Origin: an uncultured Collinsella sp. | Lineage (GTDB): Bacteria; Actinomycetota; Coriobacteriia; Coriobacteriales; Coriobacteriaceae | DNA: 37,169 nucleotides | NCBI GenBank assembly: GCA_902469555.1 | Contig: CABRDB010000112.1 | Coordinates: 1-37,169 of the forward strand | Reading direction: 5' to 3' | Position numbers and translations under genes: made by a program | Shown: piece by piece, positions 8,164-16,482 of the stretch | How positions within the stretch are numbered: the first letter of the stretch is position 1 | Layout of the letters: every line of letters starts with the position of its first letter | Notes under the pieces: generated by a model | What the model was told of the DNA's origin: nothing | Databases searched by the model: none | What the model saw: only the letters and a program-made list of their open reading frames with translations

Positions 8164-10080
8164 ATGGTCGCATTCGATCGCAATCCGCAAGACTTTAAAT
8201 ATCTGCGTCTGTTGTCGAGACAATTTCCCACCGAGCAATCCGCGTTTACCGAAATTATCAATCTCTCGGCCATTCTCAACCTGCCCAAAGGCACCGAGCA
8301 TTTTATGAGCGACGTGCATGGCGAGTACGAAGCCTTTATGCACATCCTCAACAACTGTTCGGGCGTCGTGCGCGAACATGTCGACGAGATTTTTGGCGAC
8401 ACGCTCACGTTTGACGAAAAGGGCGAGCTGTGCACGCTCATCTACTACCCGCGCGAGAAGATCGAGCTGGTCCGCAGCAAGCGCGAGGACTCGCCCACCT
8501 GGTACAAGACCATGCTCGACCAACTCATTGTGGTTGCCCGCTCGCTTTCGAGCCGCTATACGCGCTCCAAGGTGCGTAAGGCCATCCCGCGCGATTACGC
8601 CTACATCATCGACGAGTTGCTGCACACGCATCCGGACGAGAACAACTATCGCGTGCGCTATCACGAGCGCATCGTTGGGTCCATCCTAGAGACCGCAAGC
8701 GCCGACGACTTTATCGAGTCGCTCGCCTCGCTCATCAAGCGCCTGGCCGTCGACCACCTGCACCTGGTGGGCGACATCTTCGACCGCGGCGGCGGCGCGG
8801 CCAAGATTATGGACCGCCTGCTCACCTACCATTCGCTCGACATCCAGTGGGGCAATCACGACCTGCTGTGGATGGGCGCCGCTGCCGGCGAGCCCGCCTG
8901 CATCGCCACGGTGCTGCGCAACAACCTGCGCTACGACAACTACGAGATTCTCGAAAACGACTATGGCATCTCGCTGCGCGAGCTTGTCGCCTTCGCCGAC
9001 GCCGCCTATATCGCCGGCGAGCCCATCAGCCCGCTGATCAAAGCCATCAACGTCCTGCTCTTTAAGCTCGAGGGCCAGATTATCCAGCGTCACCCGGAGT
9101 TCGACATGGCCGACCGCCTGCTGCTCGACAAGGTCGATCACGACGCCGGCACGGTCACCCTCGCCGACGGCAGCGTATGGCCGCTCACGACCAACGCCTT
9201 CCCCACCGTCGATCCGACGGACCCCTACACGCTCACACCCGAGGAGCAGCACATCATCGACAAGCTCGTGTCCGAGTTTGTCACCGCCGATCACCTACAT
9301 CGCCACATCGATTTCCTCTATACCCACGGCTCCATGTATAAGGTCGCCAACGGCAACCTGCTGTTCCATGGCTGCGTGCCGCTCAACGAGGATGGTACCT
9401 TTAGCAGCATGAACTGCCTGGGCACCTGGCACGCAGGCCGCGATTATCTCGATTTTTGCGACCGCATCGCCCGCCGCGCCTGGCGCGTGGGCGACCGCGA
9501 CGCCCTCGACTGGATGTGGTACCTGTGGATCGGCTTTAACTCACCCGCCAGCGGACGCCTGGTGCGTACCTTTGAGCGCGCCTATATCGCCGATAAGAGC
9601 ACCTGGGTCGAGCCGATGGACCCGTACTTTACGCTAACCAAGTCGCCCTCGGTCTGCGACGACATCATGCGCGAGTTCGGCGTTGCCCCCATGGCATGTT
9701 CGCCGACCGGTCACATCATCAATGGCCATACGCCCGTCAAGACTACCAAGGGCGAGCAGCCCATCCGCGCCAACGGCAAGCTGCTGGTCATCGATGGCGG
9801 TTTCTGCCGCGCCTACCACCCCAAAACGGGCATCGCCGGCTACACGCTCATCTCGAGCTCGCGAGGATGCCGCCTCAAGTCGCACCAGGCCTTTACCACC
9901 GTTGCCGAGGCGCTCACCCGCAACATCGATATCGAAAGCGAGACCAACCGCTTTGACGAGGCCGACCGCCGCCGCATGGTGAGCGATACCGATACTGGCG
10001 CCAAGATCCGCAGCCAAATCCAGGACCTACGCCAACTGCTCGATGCATATAGAAACGGTGCTATCGAGGAGCGCGCCTAG
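8164..10080 (+). CDS. fbp: Class III fructose-1,6-bisphosphatase
   Basis: A 638-residue cytosolic enzyme that hydrolyses fructose 1,6-bisphosphate to fructose 6-phosphate in gluconeogenesis. It belongs to the Firmicutes-type class III family with a calcineurin-like metallophosphatase core. The metal-binding blocks are SDVHGEY (49-55), GDIFDRGGG (203-211) and WGNHD (229-233), with further His residues in FHGCVPLN and INGHTPVK. The length fits the family. The ATG at 8164 follows GGAAGGTG; an upstream TTG at 8119 lies inside the dyad and lacks a site. gtrA genes follow, but a hairpin separates them and no functional link is evident. Confidence 0.96.
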   Translation: MVAFDRNPQDFKYLRLLSRQFPTEQSAFTEIINLSAILNLPKGTEHFMSDVHGEYEAFMHILNNCSGVVREHVDEIFGDTLTFDEKGELCTLIYYPREKIELVRSKREDSPTWYKTMLDQLIVVARSLSSRYTRSKVRKAIPRDYAYIIDELLHTHPDENNYRVRYHERIVGSILETASADDFIESLASLIKRLAVDHLHLVGDIFDRGGGAAKIMDRLLTYHSLDIQWGNHDLLWMGAAAGEPACIATVLRNNLRYDNYEILENDYGISLRELVAFADAAYIAGEPISPLIKAINVLLFKLEGQIIQRHPEFDMADRLLLDKVDHDAGTVTLADGSVWPLTTNAFPTVDPTDPYTLTPEEQHIIDKLVSEFVTADHLHRHIDFLYTHGSMYKVANGNLLFHGCVPLNEDGTFSSMNCLGTWHAGRDYLDFCDRIARRAWRVGDRDALDWMWYLWIGFNSPASGRLVRTFERAYIADKSTWVEPMDPYFTLTKSPSVCDDIMREFGVAPMACSPTGHIINGHTPVKTTKGEQPIRANGKLLVIDGGFCRAYHPKTGIAGYTLISSSRGCRLKSHQAFTTVAEALTRNIDIESETNRFDEADRRRMVSDTDTGAKIRSQIQDLRQLLDAYRNGAIEERA

Positions 10081-10086
10081 CTCCAC

Positions 10087-10129
10087 CCGCGGGGATTGGC
10101 TAAACTTGCTGAGTTTGTCATCCCCGCGG
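10087..10129 (+). other. Long intercistronic hairpin before the first gtrA gene
   Basis: CCGCGGGGAT and ATCCCCGCGG form a perfect 10-bp stem. Its loop contains a second small stem, AAACT/AGTTT. There is no T-run, so it is not a standard terminator. It ends 29 nt before the gtrA start codon. Confidence 0.55.
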
Positions 10130-10158
10130 CGCTCCGGCGCCACCCTAAGGCAGGTACC

Positions 10159-10554
10159 ATGCAAAAGCTCCTTGCGCAGATCATGAAGTTTGGCGTCGTC
10201 GGCGTCATTGCCACCGTCATCGACTTTGGCATCATGAATCTGCTCCACTACGGTCTGGGCCTTAACATCCTGATCGCCAACACTAGCGGCTTTATCGTCT
10301 CGCTCATCTTTAACTACGTCGCGAGCATGAAGTACGTGTTTGCGCACAAGGAGGGCATGAGTCGCCGCCGCGAGTTCATCATCTTTGTCGTGCTGTCCGT
10401 TATTGGCTTGGCACTCAACGACGGCATCGTGCTGGCGCTCAACGCCGGTCTGGGACTCGAGGCCAATATCGCCAAGATTTGCGCCACCGCGCTGGTCATG
10501 GTCTACAACTTTGTAACGCGCAAGATTTTCCTGGAGGGCGAGCAGACCAAGTAG
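10159..10554 (+). CDS. GtrA family membrane protein, first paralogue
   Basis: A 131-residue protein with four predicted membrane segments (about residues 8-28, 34-52, 72-92 and 98-118). GtrA proteins are small membrane proteins linked to moving lipid-linked sugars across the membrane for cell-surface glycan synthesis. Typical marks are KFGVVGVIATVIDFG at the start, FNYVASMKYVF in the middle and VYNFVTRKIFLE at the end. The ATG at 10159 has AAGGCAGG upstream. A TTG at 10096 would give 21 more residues but sits inside the hairpin. It is a clear paralogue of the next gene. Confidence 0.88.
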   Translation: MQKLLAQIMKFGVVGVIATVIDFGIMNLLHYGLGLNILIANTSGFIVSLIFNYVASMKYVFAHKEGMSRRREFIIFVVLSVIGLALNDGIVLALNAGLGLEANIAKICATALVMVYNFVTRKIFLEGEQTK

Positions 10555-10576
10555 CTCGGCCTCCTCGTTGCACTAC

Positions 10577-10624
10577 GGGACCCACGGATGACGCTCGCCG
10601 AGTGCAGCGTTGTTCGTGGGTCTC
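10577..10624 (+). other. Long imperfect hairpin between the two gtrA genes
   Basis: Positions 10577-10595 pair with 10606-10624 over 19 base pairs, using several G-U wobbles in RNA, around a 10-nt loop. The outer part is a perfect GACCCACG/CGTGGGTC. There is no T-run after it. A candidate -10 box TATAGT lies at 10686-10691, so the second gtrA may have its own promoter. Confidence 0.55.
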
Positions 10625-10774
10625 GCTCGTTTACGGGCAAATTTACAACGCTTGCGGATTAGCTCTTGAATATTTGGCGAGTTCGTATAGTTCTTGCCAA
10701 AGACCTTACGTATCCCATGCAAAAGCTCTAAAGTAACTCCTTGCTCGATTCATCAACGCATTGGATGTGATTAC

Positions 10775-11179
10775 GTGCGCAAGGCACTGGCGCAACCTCA
10801 TACCAAGCAGTTCCTCAAGTTCGCTGTCGTGGGTCTTATCTCCTTTGGCATCGACTGGGGCATGCTCATTGCGCTCGTCGAGCTGTTCCACCTCGACTTT
10901 TTGTTGAGCACCACGGTCTCGTTTATCACGTCCGTCGTGGTCAACTACTGGCTCAGCATGAAGTACGTGTTCGACCACCGCGAGGGCATGAGCCGCAAGC
11001 GCGAGTTCACGATCTTCACCATCCTGTCGGTAATCGGCTTGGGCCTCAACGACCTGTACATGTTTGTGGGCGTCACGTTTTTGAGCATCGGCTACCAGGC
11101 CATGAAGGCCATCGCCACGTTCCTGGTCACCTGGTACAACTACTTTAGCCGCCGCTTCTTCCTCGAAGGTGCACAGTAG
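10775..11179 (+). CDS. GtrA family membrane protein, second paralogue
   Basis: A 134-residue, four-helix GtrA protein. It shares with its neighbour KF.VVG.I...ID.G near the N-terminus, NY..SMKYVF.H.EGMSR.REF in the middle loop, LSVIGL.LND, and YN...R..FLEG at the end. The tandem pair therefore arose by duplication, or the two act together. The start is uncertain: GTG at 10775 fits the family best and has a weak site; an upstream TTG at 10694 would add 27 residues not seen in the paralogue. No glycosyltransferase gene is adjacent, so the sugar pathway is unknown. Confidence 0.85.
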   Translation: MRKALAQPHTKQFLKFAVVGLISFGIDWGMLIALVELFHLDFLLSTTVSFITSVVVNYWLSMKYVFDHREGMSRKREFTIFTILSVIGLGLNDLYMFVGVTFLSIGYQAMKAIATFLVTWYNYFSRRFFLEGAQ

Positions 11180-11208
11180 CAGTCAGTCAGATATACCCTT
11201 GCATTCGC

Positions 11209-11246
11209 AACCGGCTGGAATTCCCATTCCAGCCGGTTTTTTTGTT
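11209..11246 (+). terminator. Rho-independent terminator after the gtrA pair
   Basis: A perfect 13-bp stem (AACCGGCTGGAAT / ATTCCAGCCGGTT) with a 4-nt loop is followed by TTTTTGTTTT. It lies 30 nt after the stop codon. Confidence 0.92.
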
Positions 11247-11298
11247 TTCAGAGCCTGCCGAAGAAGGCGTGCGAGGCGAGAAACTGCGTCCCATTTGC

Positions 11299-11340
11299 AT
11301 AAAGACGGGCGGCTCGGATGTTTGTCCGAACCGCCCGTTT
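11299..11340 (-). terminator. Terminator of the DUF4430 operon
   Basis: On the minus strand ACGGGCGG plus TCGGA pair with TCCGA plus CCGCCCGT around a short loop, followed by CTTTATG. It lies just downstream of the stop codon at 11361. It faces the gtrA terminator, so the two converging operons are separated. Confidence 0.8.
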
Positions 11341-11360
11341 GGCGCGTTATATCGAGGCAT

Positions 11361-12254
11361 TTAGCCCGTTACGTAATACCAGACGACACTGTCGCCGTTG
11401 GATAGGACGTAGTTGCTGCACGCCGTGTTGGGTGTCACGCCGTTGACGGAATACATCCAGCCGCTCGTGCCGCCATGCTCCTTCTCGGCCAAACCGCCGA
11501 TGGCGGCAACATACGTTCCGTACGACGTGCCACGCGCATTCACGGAAAGCCCTAGGGCGCACAGGGCATCGTAGACCGTAGCGCCCTCGTTAAAAGTGAA
11601 GGTGCCACCAGAAGACACAGGATTGCCCACAGCGCTCGATGTGACCGAAACCGTCACTGTTACGTAGCTGGACTCCTGCGAGCCGCTCTGGCCGCCCGAG
11701 GAGGCGTTTCCACCATTAGAGGATGAGGCTCCATCAGACGACTGGCCACCGCCAGACGCATTGGAAGTATCGCCGACTCCCGTATTTTGGGCAGCGGATT
11801 TATCGCCAGACTTCTTGCCGTCCTGACCATCGGACTTCTTGCTATCCGAGCTTTTATCCGATTCCTTGTTTGAAGACTCGGAATCGTCCTTGGACTTGGA
11901 CTCATCAGAATGCTTGGACTCATCTTTTGCGTCATTCGATGACTTGGAGTCCTTGGAACTGGCCTCGCCCGAAGTCGTAGTCGAGCCAGACACCTTGGTG
12001 TCCTTGGTTACGACGCTCTCCCCCGTCACGGTCTGAATGATCCAGTCGATGGACCAGGCACCGCTCTCGGAAGGATGGACGAAACCCAGCGAGACGACGA
12101 TCAGAATGGTGCACGCGGCAGTCAGGACGCCGAGGAGCGTCTTGCGACGAGGGGCGGACGCCGCCGAAGCGGCGCCCTGTTGCTTTGCATCGTCGAACTG
12201 AATGAACGAGGAATCTGGTTGCTTGGGGTCAGCGTCCTTGGATTTATTGGACAC
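11361..12254 (-). CDS. Membrane-anchored DUF4430 protein, candidate cobalamin-binding surface protein
   Basis: A protein of about 297 residues. One N-terminal membrane segment (about residues 40-58) follows a cytosolic stretch with APRRKT. Next comes a long low-complexity Ser/Lys/Asp/Gly linker (about 85-195) and a C-terminal DUF4430 domain (about 200-297) with GTFTFNEGATVYDAL, GTSGWMYSVNG and GDSVVWYYV. From memory, DUF4430 resembles the C-terminal domain of transcobalamin and intrinsic factor. The upstream gene stops at 12264-12266. A GTG at 12263 abuts that stop but has no ribosome site; the GTG at 12254 has AGGTGAG five bases upstream and is preferred. It is cotranscribed with the large DUF4430 protein behind a cobalamin riboswitch. 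Cobalamin binding is inferred from that context. Confidence 0.82.
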   Translation of the reverse strand: MSNKSKDADPKQPDSSFIQFDDAKQQGAASAASAPRRKTLLGVLTAACTILIVVSLGFVHPSESGAWSIDWIIQTVTGESVVTKDTKVSGSTTTSGEASSKDSKSSNDAKDESKHSDESKSKDDSESSNKESDKSSDSKKSDGQDGKKSGDKSAAQNTGVGDTSNASGGGQSSDGASSSNGGNASSGGQSGSQESSYVTVTVSVTSSAVGNPVSSGGTFTFNEGATVYDALCALGLSVNARGTSYGTYVAAIGGLAEKEHGGTSGWMYSVNGVTPNTACSNYVLSNGDSVVWYYVTG

Positions 12255-12263
12255 AGCCCTCAC

Positions 12264-15200
12264 CTACCGACGTTTGGTGAACACGAACACGCCGACGATG
12301 GCGAGACCGATGACGCCGGCGGCAACGCCAACAATGGCGAGCGGGTTGGTGCCAGTCTCCTGCTCGGAGGCACTAGAGGACTTCTTAGCAGTGGTCGTGG
12401 AAGCAGCACCCGTATCGGACTTGGAATCGGACTTCTTGTCGGACTTGTTGTCCTTCTTGTCAGACTTCTTGTCAGACTTCTTCTCGTCCTTCTTATCGGA
12501 CTTATCGGAGTCCTTCTTGTCGGACTTGTTGTCCTTGGTCTCGGTCTTGGTCGACACCGTCGTCTTGGTCGTCGGCTTATGACCCGGGGCGATAGCGCCG
12601 CCGGCCTGCTGGCCCTTCGTGCCGGAGCCGGAACCCGTGCCCGTGCCAGCACCGGAACCGTTGCCAGCGCCACCGTTGCCACCATTAGTGCCAGAACCGC
12701 CATTGCCGCCAGGGTTAACAGCATTCTTGGTCCACTTGGCATACAGCGTCAGATCGGCCGTCACCGGCGCGATAAAGTCATACGCCTGCGTGCAAGCCTC
12801 ATCGGTATACCAACCGCTGAAAGTATAGCCATCGCGCGTCGGATCAGCCGGCTTGACCAGCTTGCCGTCGGCCGTAGCAACGAACTTAGTGTCGCAAGCA
12901 GACCCGCCGTTGGAATTAAAGGCAACCGTCCAAGACTCGACAGCCCCCAGCTTGAACAGCGTACCCGAATCATTGATGTAGTAGAGGTTGCCAGAAGCAT
13001 CGGCAATGACCGGAGAGTCGCAGTGCTGGTAATGGCCAGCCGCATCATAAATCTGCGTCGCCTCTGCATCGCCGAGCGTATAGCGATACACGCCACCACC
13101 AGCAGAGTAGTTGACGTAATCCTTGCTATCCGCGCTGTTAACGGTGAAGTACACATAGGTCTTGCCGCCCTGAACACTCACCAGCGGAGTAGCAGCAATA
13201 CCGTTAAATCCGGCCGGCAGTTCTTTACCGTCAGCAGCGGTGACCATCGTGGTCTTACCGGTCTTCAGATTATAGAGAGCCAGAGCAGAGCCAGTAGCCG
13301 TCTGTCCGCCGACAATCAAGTTTTCGCCAGCCACCGCCGGTGCGCTCAGATTATTCGTAAGGCCCAGATCAACCGTCTTCTGTGCACTCAGCACACCCTT
13401 CGCCGAAAGCGAAATCACATGGAGCTTTCCATCGTGCGTCATCTGATAGAAGGTCGAACCATTGGACGGATCGGCAATGCAATCGGCATTTGCGACAGCG
13501 CCGAGCTTCATGGTCGAAACGACATCGCCCGTCGTCTTATCAATGCACTTAAGCGTGCCCGCGCTCGTAGGAACAATGGTGTACTTATCCGTCAGCGCAG
13601 CGCCAGTCCAATAATAGCCCTCGGAAGGGTCAATGTTCTGCCAAGAGACTTCGCCCGTGGCAATCTTGATACGCTTCAGGGAGCCGTTGCCGTAGGTCGC
13701 GTTGTAGTTCTCGTCATACGAAATATCGACCGTACCAACATAGACATACTCGCCGTCCGAAACGACGGTGCAGGAGCTCTGCGTCAAGTCCGTCAAACCA
13801 GGCGTCAGCCACTTGCAGATCAGCTTGTCTGCAGTAATCGCCTGGACCGCACCGCCGTTGAGCGGAACGATGATAAGGCCGTTGGTATAGATCGGACGAG
13901 AGGTATAGCTCACCTTGGAGGCAAGCGGCGCAGAGGCAACCTTTTTGCCCGTGGACGAATCGATCTTAATGAGCTCGTTCTCGGTCGCGATGTACACAAA
14001 GCCGTTAGCGATGACAGGTTCGCTGCAGTTGGCATACTGCTGACCAGACTCGGCCTTCCAATCGAAGGCCCACTTAAGACCGGCGGCCTGCGCAGGTGTC
14101 TTGGCATCCGTTACGGTCGAACCGTTGCCACCGTTGCCGTAGCCGGCCCACTCGGCATCCCAATCAGGAGTCGTTGCACTCGGGTCCACGACAATCTTGT
14201 CGGGATCGGGCATGGGCGATTTATCGGTGGTGTAGGCAAACGTAGCCTTGTCGCCGCTCTTGAGCGTGACCTGGTTGGCGCAGAGAGATGAGGGCTCTCC
14301 GTTGATAAACAGACGCCAATATTTCTTGGTCGCACCATCCCAGCCATACGGCTTGTGATCGAACGGCGAAGTAATGGAATTCAGGAACCAGTACTCACCA
14401 CTCTGGGAGCCGTTGTACGTAACGCCCTTCGCCTTCAGAACCGTCTCAATAAGGTCCTGGGCCGTAGAGCCTTCGGGCAGGGAAACATTGCTTGCCGAGC
14501 CCCAGCGAGTATTGTTGCCGTTGACATCGGGACCGATAACATCGACGGACCCAAGAACCTGACCGGGGAGGGCATCGGCGTCAGCACCATACATAAAGGT
14601 GACGGCGTCACCCTCTTGGAGCTCATAGGCACCGGCGCCAACGTCGGCGAACTTGCCATTTACGTAGAAGCGCCAATAGCTATTGGTCGCAGCATCCCAG
14701 CCATAGGACTTACCATCGAACGGCGAAGTAATGCCGTTAAGGAACCAGCCCCAAGACGATTCGCCAGCATCGAGAGTAAGGCCGGTCTGCTCGAGGAGAT
14801 CCTTGGCAGTAGAGCCCGCCTTGAGACTCGTCTGGCCCGTCGAGGCCCAAACCTGCTGCTTGCCGTCCTTGTCCTTACCGAGGACCTGAACGGAAGCATG
14901 GACGGAATCAGAGGGCAACTTGTCGTCCCAGCCACCGTAGAACCACGTGACGGTATCGCCGGCATGGATGGTGACATTGTCCGCCGTATAGTCACTCGAC
15001 TTGCCGTTGATGAACAGCTGCCAATAGGTCGAATAATCTTGGGGCGTACCCAGCTCAACACCGTTGTACTTAAGGCTCAGAATGAAGGAGCCCGCAGCAA
15101 CGGCGTCAATGTCGTTCGCCTCGAGTGCGACCTTCGTAAGATCAAGCGCGCTCGAACCGGACGTCACCACATACTGCGCATTATCGACCCAAGTCTGAGT

Positions 15201-16133
15201 CTTGCCCTGGGCATCGCGACCAATGACGGTCACATTTGCGGCAACCTGGTCCTTAACGACAGGGGACGAGCTACCAGCCGTATAGGCAAACTCAATCTTC
15301 TGCCCCTGGGTGAGCTTGACGCTGCTCGCGCCAACCGAGGAAGACGCGCCGTCGACGAACAGCTGCCAGAAGGCATAAGTCGTCGGATCGTAGGCAAGCG
15401 TGCGACCATCGCTCGGGGATGTGATGCTTTCGAGGTAGAAACCGTATGCCGTGTTCGGTTCGTACTTCGCCTTGAAGCCCGTCTTCTCCTGCAGCTTAAT
15501 GAAGGCATCCGCAGCCGTCGCGCCCTCGTCGAGCTTGAGCTGCGTAGGTGCCACCCAGGTCTGAGCCTTGCCGTCGGCATCGGTGCCGATAATCGAGAAC
15601 GAGACCTCGACCTGCTTCTTGGCGACATCGCCGGTTTCTGTCGGGTTCTCTGTCTGAACGGCAGCCGCGGCGGCAGATTCTGCTTGGCCAGCGGATGCCG
15701 CTGAAGACTGCTCGCTCGCGGCAGGGCTCTCCCCCGTCGCCGAGCCTTCGTCGCCAGTTGCTGCCTTTGTTGCGGCGGCACTAGCTGCAGGCGCGCTCCC
15801 AGAATCCGAAACCTCGGCGCCGCTCTGCTCAGCGGCACCGCCCGCAAGCGCTGCGTCCTCGCCCGGCGTCGTAGCCTGAGCCACAGCCTCGGCAATGCCC
15901 TCGGCGCCCTCGGCCCACAGCTGAGCCGGCGTGGTGCCAAAGGCCATCGCGAAGGCCAGGAATGCCACCAGGCCGCGCTTGGCTATACCGCGTGCAATCG
16001 CGCCACGGCGATGCATCGAGGCGCGCTCGCGCTCGTCCTCAAACATATCCATTTGTCCCCCATTGTCTGTACTTGGAGCATTGCCTTGAGACTGCCCCAC
16101 GTCATCGCGCATGTTGCGCTCGAGTTCCCCCAT
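12264..16133 (-). CDS. Large surface protein: four DUF4430 domains, PQQ-like beta-propeller and InlB-type repeat
   Basis: A 1289-residue exported protein. A signal-like hydrophobic segment lies at about residues 53-75 (LVAFLAFAMAFGTTPAQLWA) after a charged stretch. A low-complexity Ala/Ser/Glu region follows. Four DUF4430-like repeats lie at about 170-290, 298-400, 410-515 and 523-635, each with a (D/N)GK.Q.W-type strand, an ITSP.D..-type loop, a (Y/F)W.(L/F)(F/Y)(V/I)(D/N)G strand and a final Y. A PQQ/YncE-like beta-propeller spans about 680-1065. An InlB/Flg_new repeat (GYTFSGWYTD, LYAKW) spans about 1066-1135. A Gly-rich and Lys/Ser/Asp-rich stalk ends in a membrane helix and KRR. No canonical LPxTG is seen; ETGTNP precedes the helix. 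The ATG at 16133 has GGAGGGAAGG; ATG at 16016 is an alternative closer to the signal segment. A cobalamin riboswitch precedes the gene, so cobalamin capture is the likely role. Confidence 0.85.
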   Translation of the reverse strand: MGELERNMRDDVGQSQGNAPSTDNGGQMDMFEDERERASMHRRGAIARGIAKRGLVAFLAFAMAFGTTPAQLWAEGAEGIAEAVAQATTPGEDAALAGGAAEQSGAEVSDSGSAPAASAAATKAATGDEGSATGESPAASEQSSAASAGQAESAAAAAVQTENPTETGDVAKKQVEVSFSIIGTDADGKAQTWVAPTQLKLDEGATAADAFIKLQEKTGFKAKYEPNTAYGFYLESITSPSDGRTLAYDPTTYAFWQLFVDGASSSVGASSVKLTQGQKIEFAYTAGSSSPVVKDQVAANVTVIGRDAQGKTQTWVDNAQYVVTSGSSALDLTKVALEANDIDAVAAGSFILSLKYNGVELGTPQDYSTYWQLFINGKSSDYTADNVTIHAGDTVTWFYGGWDDKLPSDSVHASVQVLGKDKDGKQQVWASTGQTSLKAGSTAKDLLEQTGLTLDAGESSWGWFLNGITSPFDGKSYGWDAATNSYWRFYVNGKFADVGAGAYELQEGDAVTFMYGADADALPGQVLGSVDVIGPDVNGNNTRWGSASNVSLPEGSTAQDLIETVLKAKGVTYNGSQSGEYWFLNSITSPFDHKPYGWDGATKKYWRLFINGEPSSLCANQVTLKSGDKATFAYTTDKSPMPDPDKIVVDPSATTPDWDAEWAGYGNGGNGSTVTDAKTPAQAAGLKWAFDWKAESGQQYANCSEPVIANGFVYIATENELIKIDSSTGKKVASAPLASKVSYTSRPIYTNGLIIVPLNGGAVQAITADKLICKWLTPGLTDLTQSSCTVVSDGEYVYVGTVDISYDENYNATYGNGSLKRIKIATGEVSWQNIDPSEGYYWTGAALTDKYTIVPTSAGTLKCIDKTTGDVVSTMKLGAVANADCIADPSNGSTFYQMTHDGKLHVISLSAKGVLSAQKTVDLGLTNNLSAPAVAGENLIVGGQTATGSALALYNLKTGKTTMVTAADGKELPAGFNGIAATPLVSVQGGKTYVYFTVNSADSKDYVNYSAGGGVYRYTLGDAEATQIYDAAGHYQHCDSPVIADASGNLYYINDSGTLFKLGAVESWTVAFNSNGGSACDTKFVATADGKLVKPADPTRDGYTFSGWYTDEACTQAYDFIAPVTADLTLYAKWTKNAVNPGGNGGSGTNGGNGGAGNGSGAGTGTGSGSGTKGQQAGGAIAPGHKPTTKTTVSTKTETKDNKSDKKDSDKSDKKDEKKSDKKSDKKDNKSDKKSDSKSDTGAASTTTAKKSSSASEQETGTNPLAIVGVAAGVIGLAIVGVFVFTKRR
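12417..12545 (-). repeat. Low-complexity Lys/Ser/Asp codon repeat in the surface protein stalk
   Basis: The DNA repeats short units around TCGGACTTCTTGTC, encoding strings of KSDKKD on the minus strand. A similar Ser/Lys/Asp-rich tract lies in the neighbouring DUF4430 gene (about 11800-11960). Such tracts probably act as flexible stalks and can change length by slippage. Confidence 0.6.
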
Positions 16134-16249
16134 CGGGGTTCCCTTCCCTCCAGAGCCCTATGCACACCGGCGGCATACGCCGCAGCCGCATGCAAGATGG
16201 GAGGCGATCCGACTTAACCTTAACGGCTCAGGCGCGCCGTCCGATCTGC

Positions 16250-16352
16250 GACGCGAACATCCCGAGCCAAGAGGAATTACGGTTACTGGTACAGCCGGGG
16301 ACTTGCACCCCGATTCTCCCAAACGCGCAGGAAAACCGCGCATTCGTGCGTC
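16250..16352 (-). promoter_or_regulatory. Cobalamin (B12) riboswitch
   Basis: Read on the minus strand, the leader contains GGGAGAATCGGGGTGCAAGT, then CCCCGGCTGTACCAGTAACCGTAA. This matches the conserved core of cobalamin riboswitches (GGGAA...GGTGxAAxxTCC...CxGxxCC...ACxGTxA). A B12-box-like GGCTCGGGATGTTCGC follows near 16252-16268. Closing stem P1 can form between GACGC (16348-16352) and GCGTC (16250-16254), extended by GAA/TTC across a 2-nt bulge. CCTCC (about 16195-16205) could pair with GGAGG of the ribosome binding site as a translational switch; that part is inference. No other candidate target than the DUF4430 operon lies downstream. Confidence 0.88.
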
Positions 16353-16362
16353 TCCGCACCAC

Positions 16363-16390
16363 CATCTAGGCCATCGATTATTACCGTCAA
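16363..16390 (-). promoter_or_regulatory. Candidate promoter for the riboswitch and DUF4430 operon
   Basis: On the minus strand TTGACG (16385-16390) is followed after 16 nt by TAGATG (16363-16368). Transcription would start about 5 nt before the aptamer. It lies between the upstream terminator and the riboswitch, exactly where a promoter is needed. The -10 box is poor. Confidence 0.45.
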
Positions 16391-16402
16391 AATGGTATCA
16401 CG

Positions 16403-16431
16403 CAAAAGGGCCCCGCACACAGGCGAAGCCC
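16403..16431 (-). terminator. Terminator after the ABC1/UbiB kinase gene
   Basis: On the minus strand GGGCTTCGC pairs with GCGGGGCCC (two G-U wobbles) around CTGTGT and is followed by TTTT. It separates the kinase operon from the cobalamin riboswitch. Confidence 0.75.
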
Positions 16432-16482
16432 AAGGTAAAAGCTATTGTTTGCGATAGGAAAATGCGGTGACGGTCGCAGCCT

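Noticed and set aside
12075..14291. A 738-codon open frame on the plus strand
   Set aside because: It is antisense to the DUF4430 surface genes; low-complexity Arg/Leu/Val composition reflects the coding strand.
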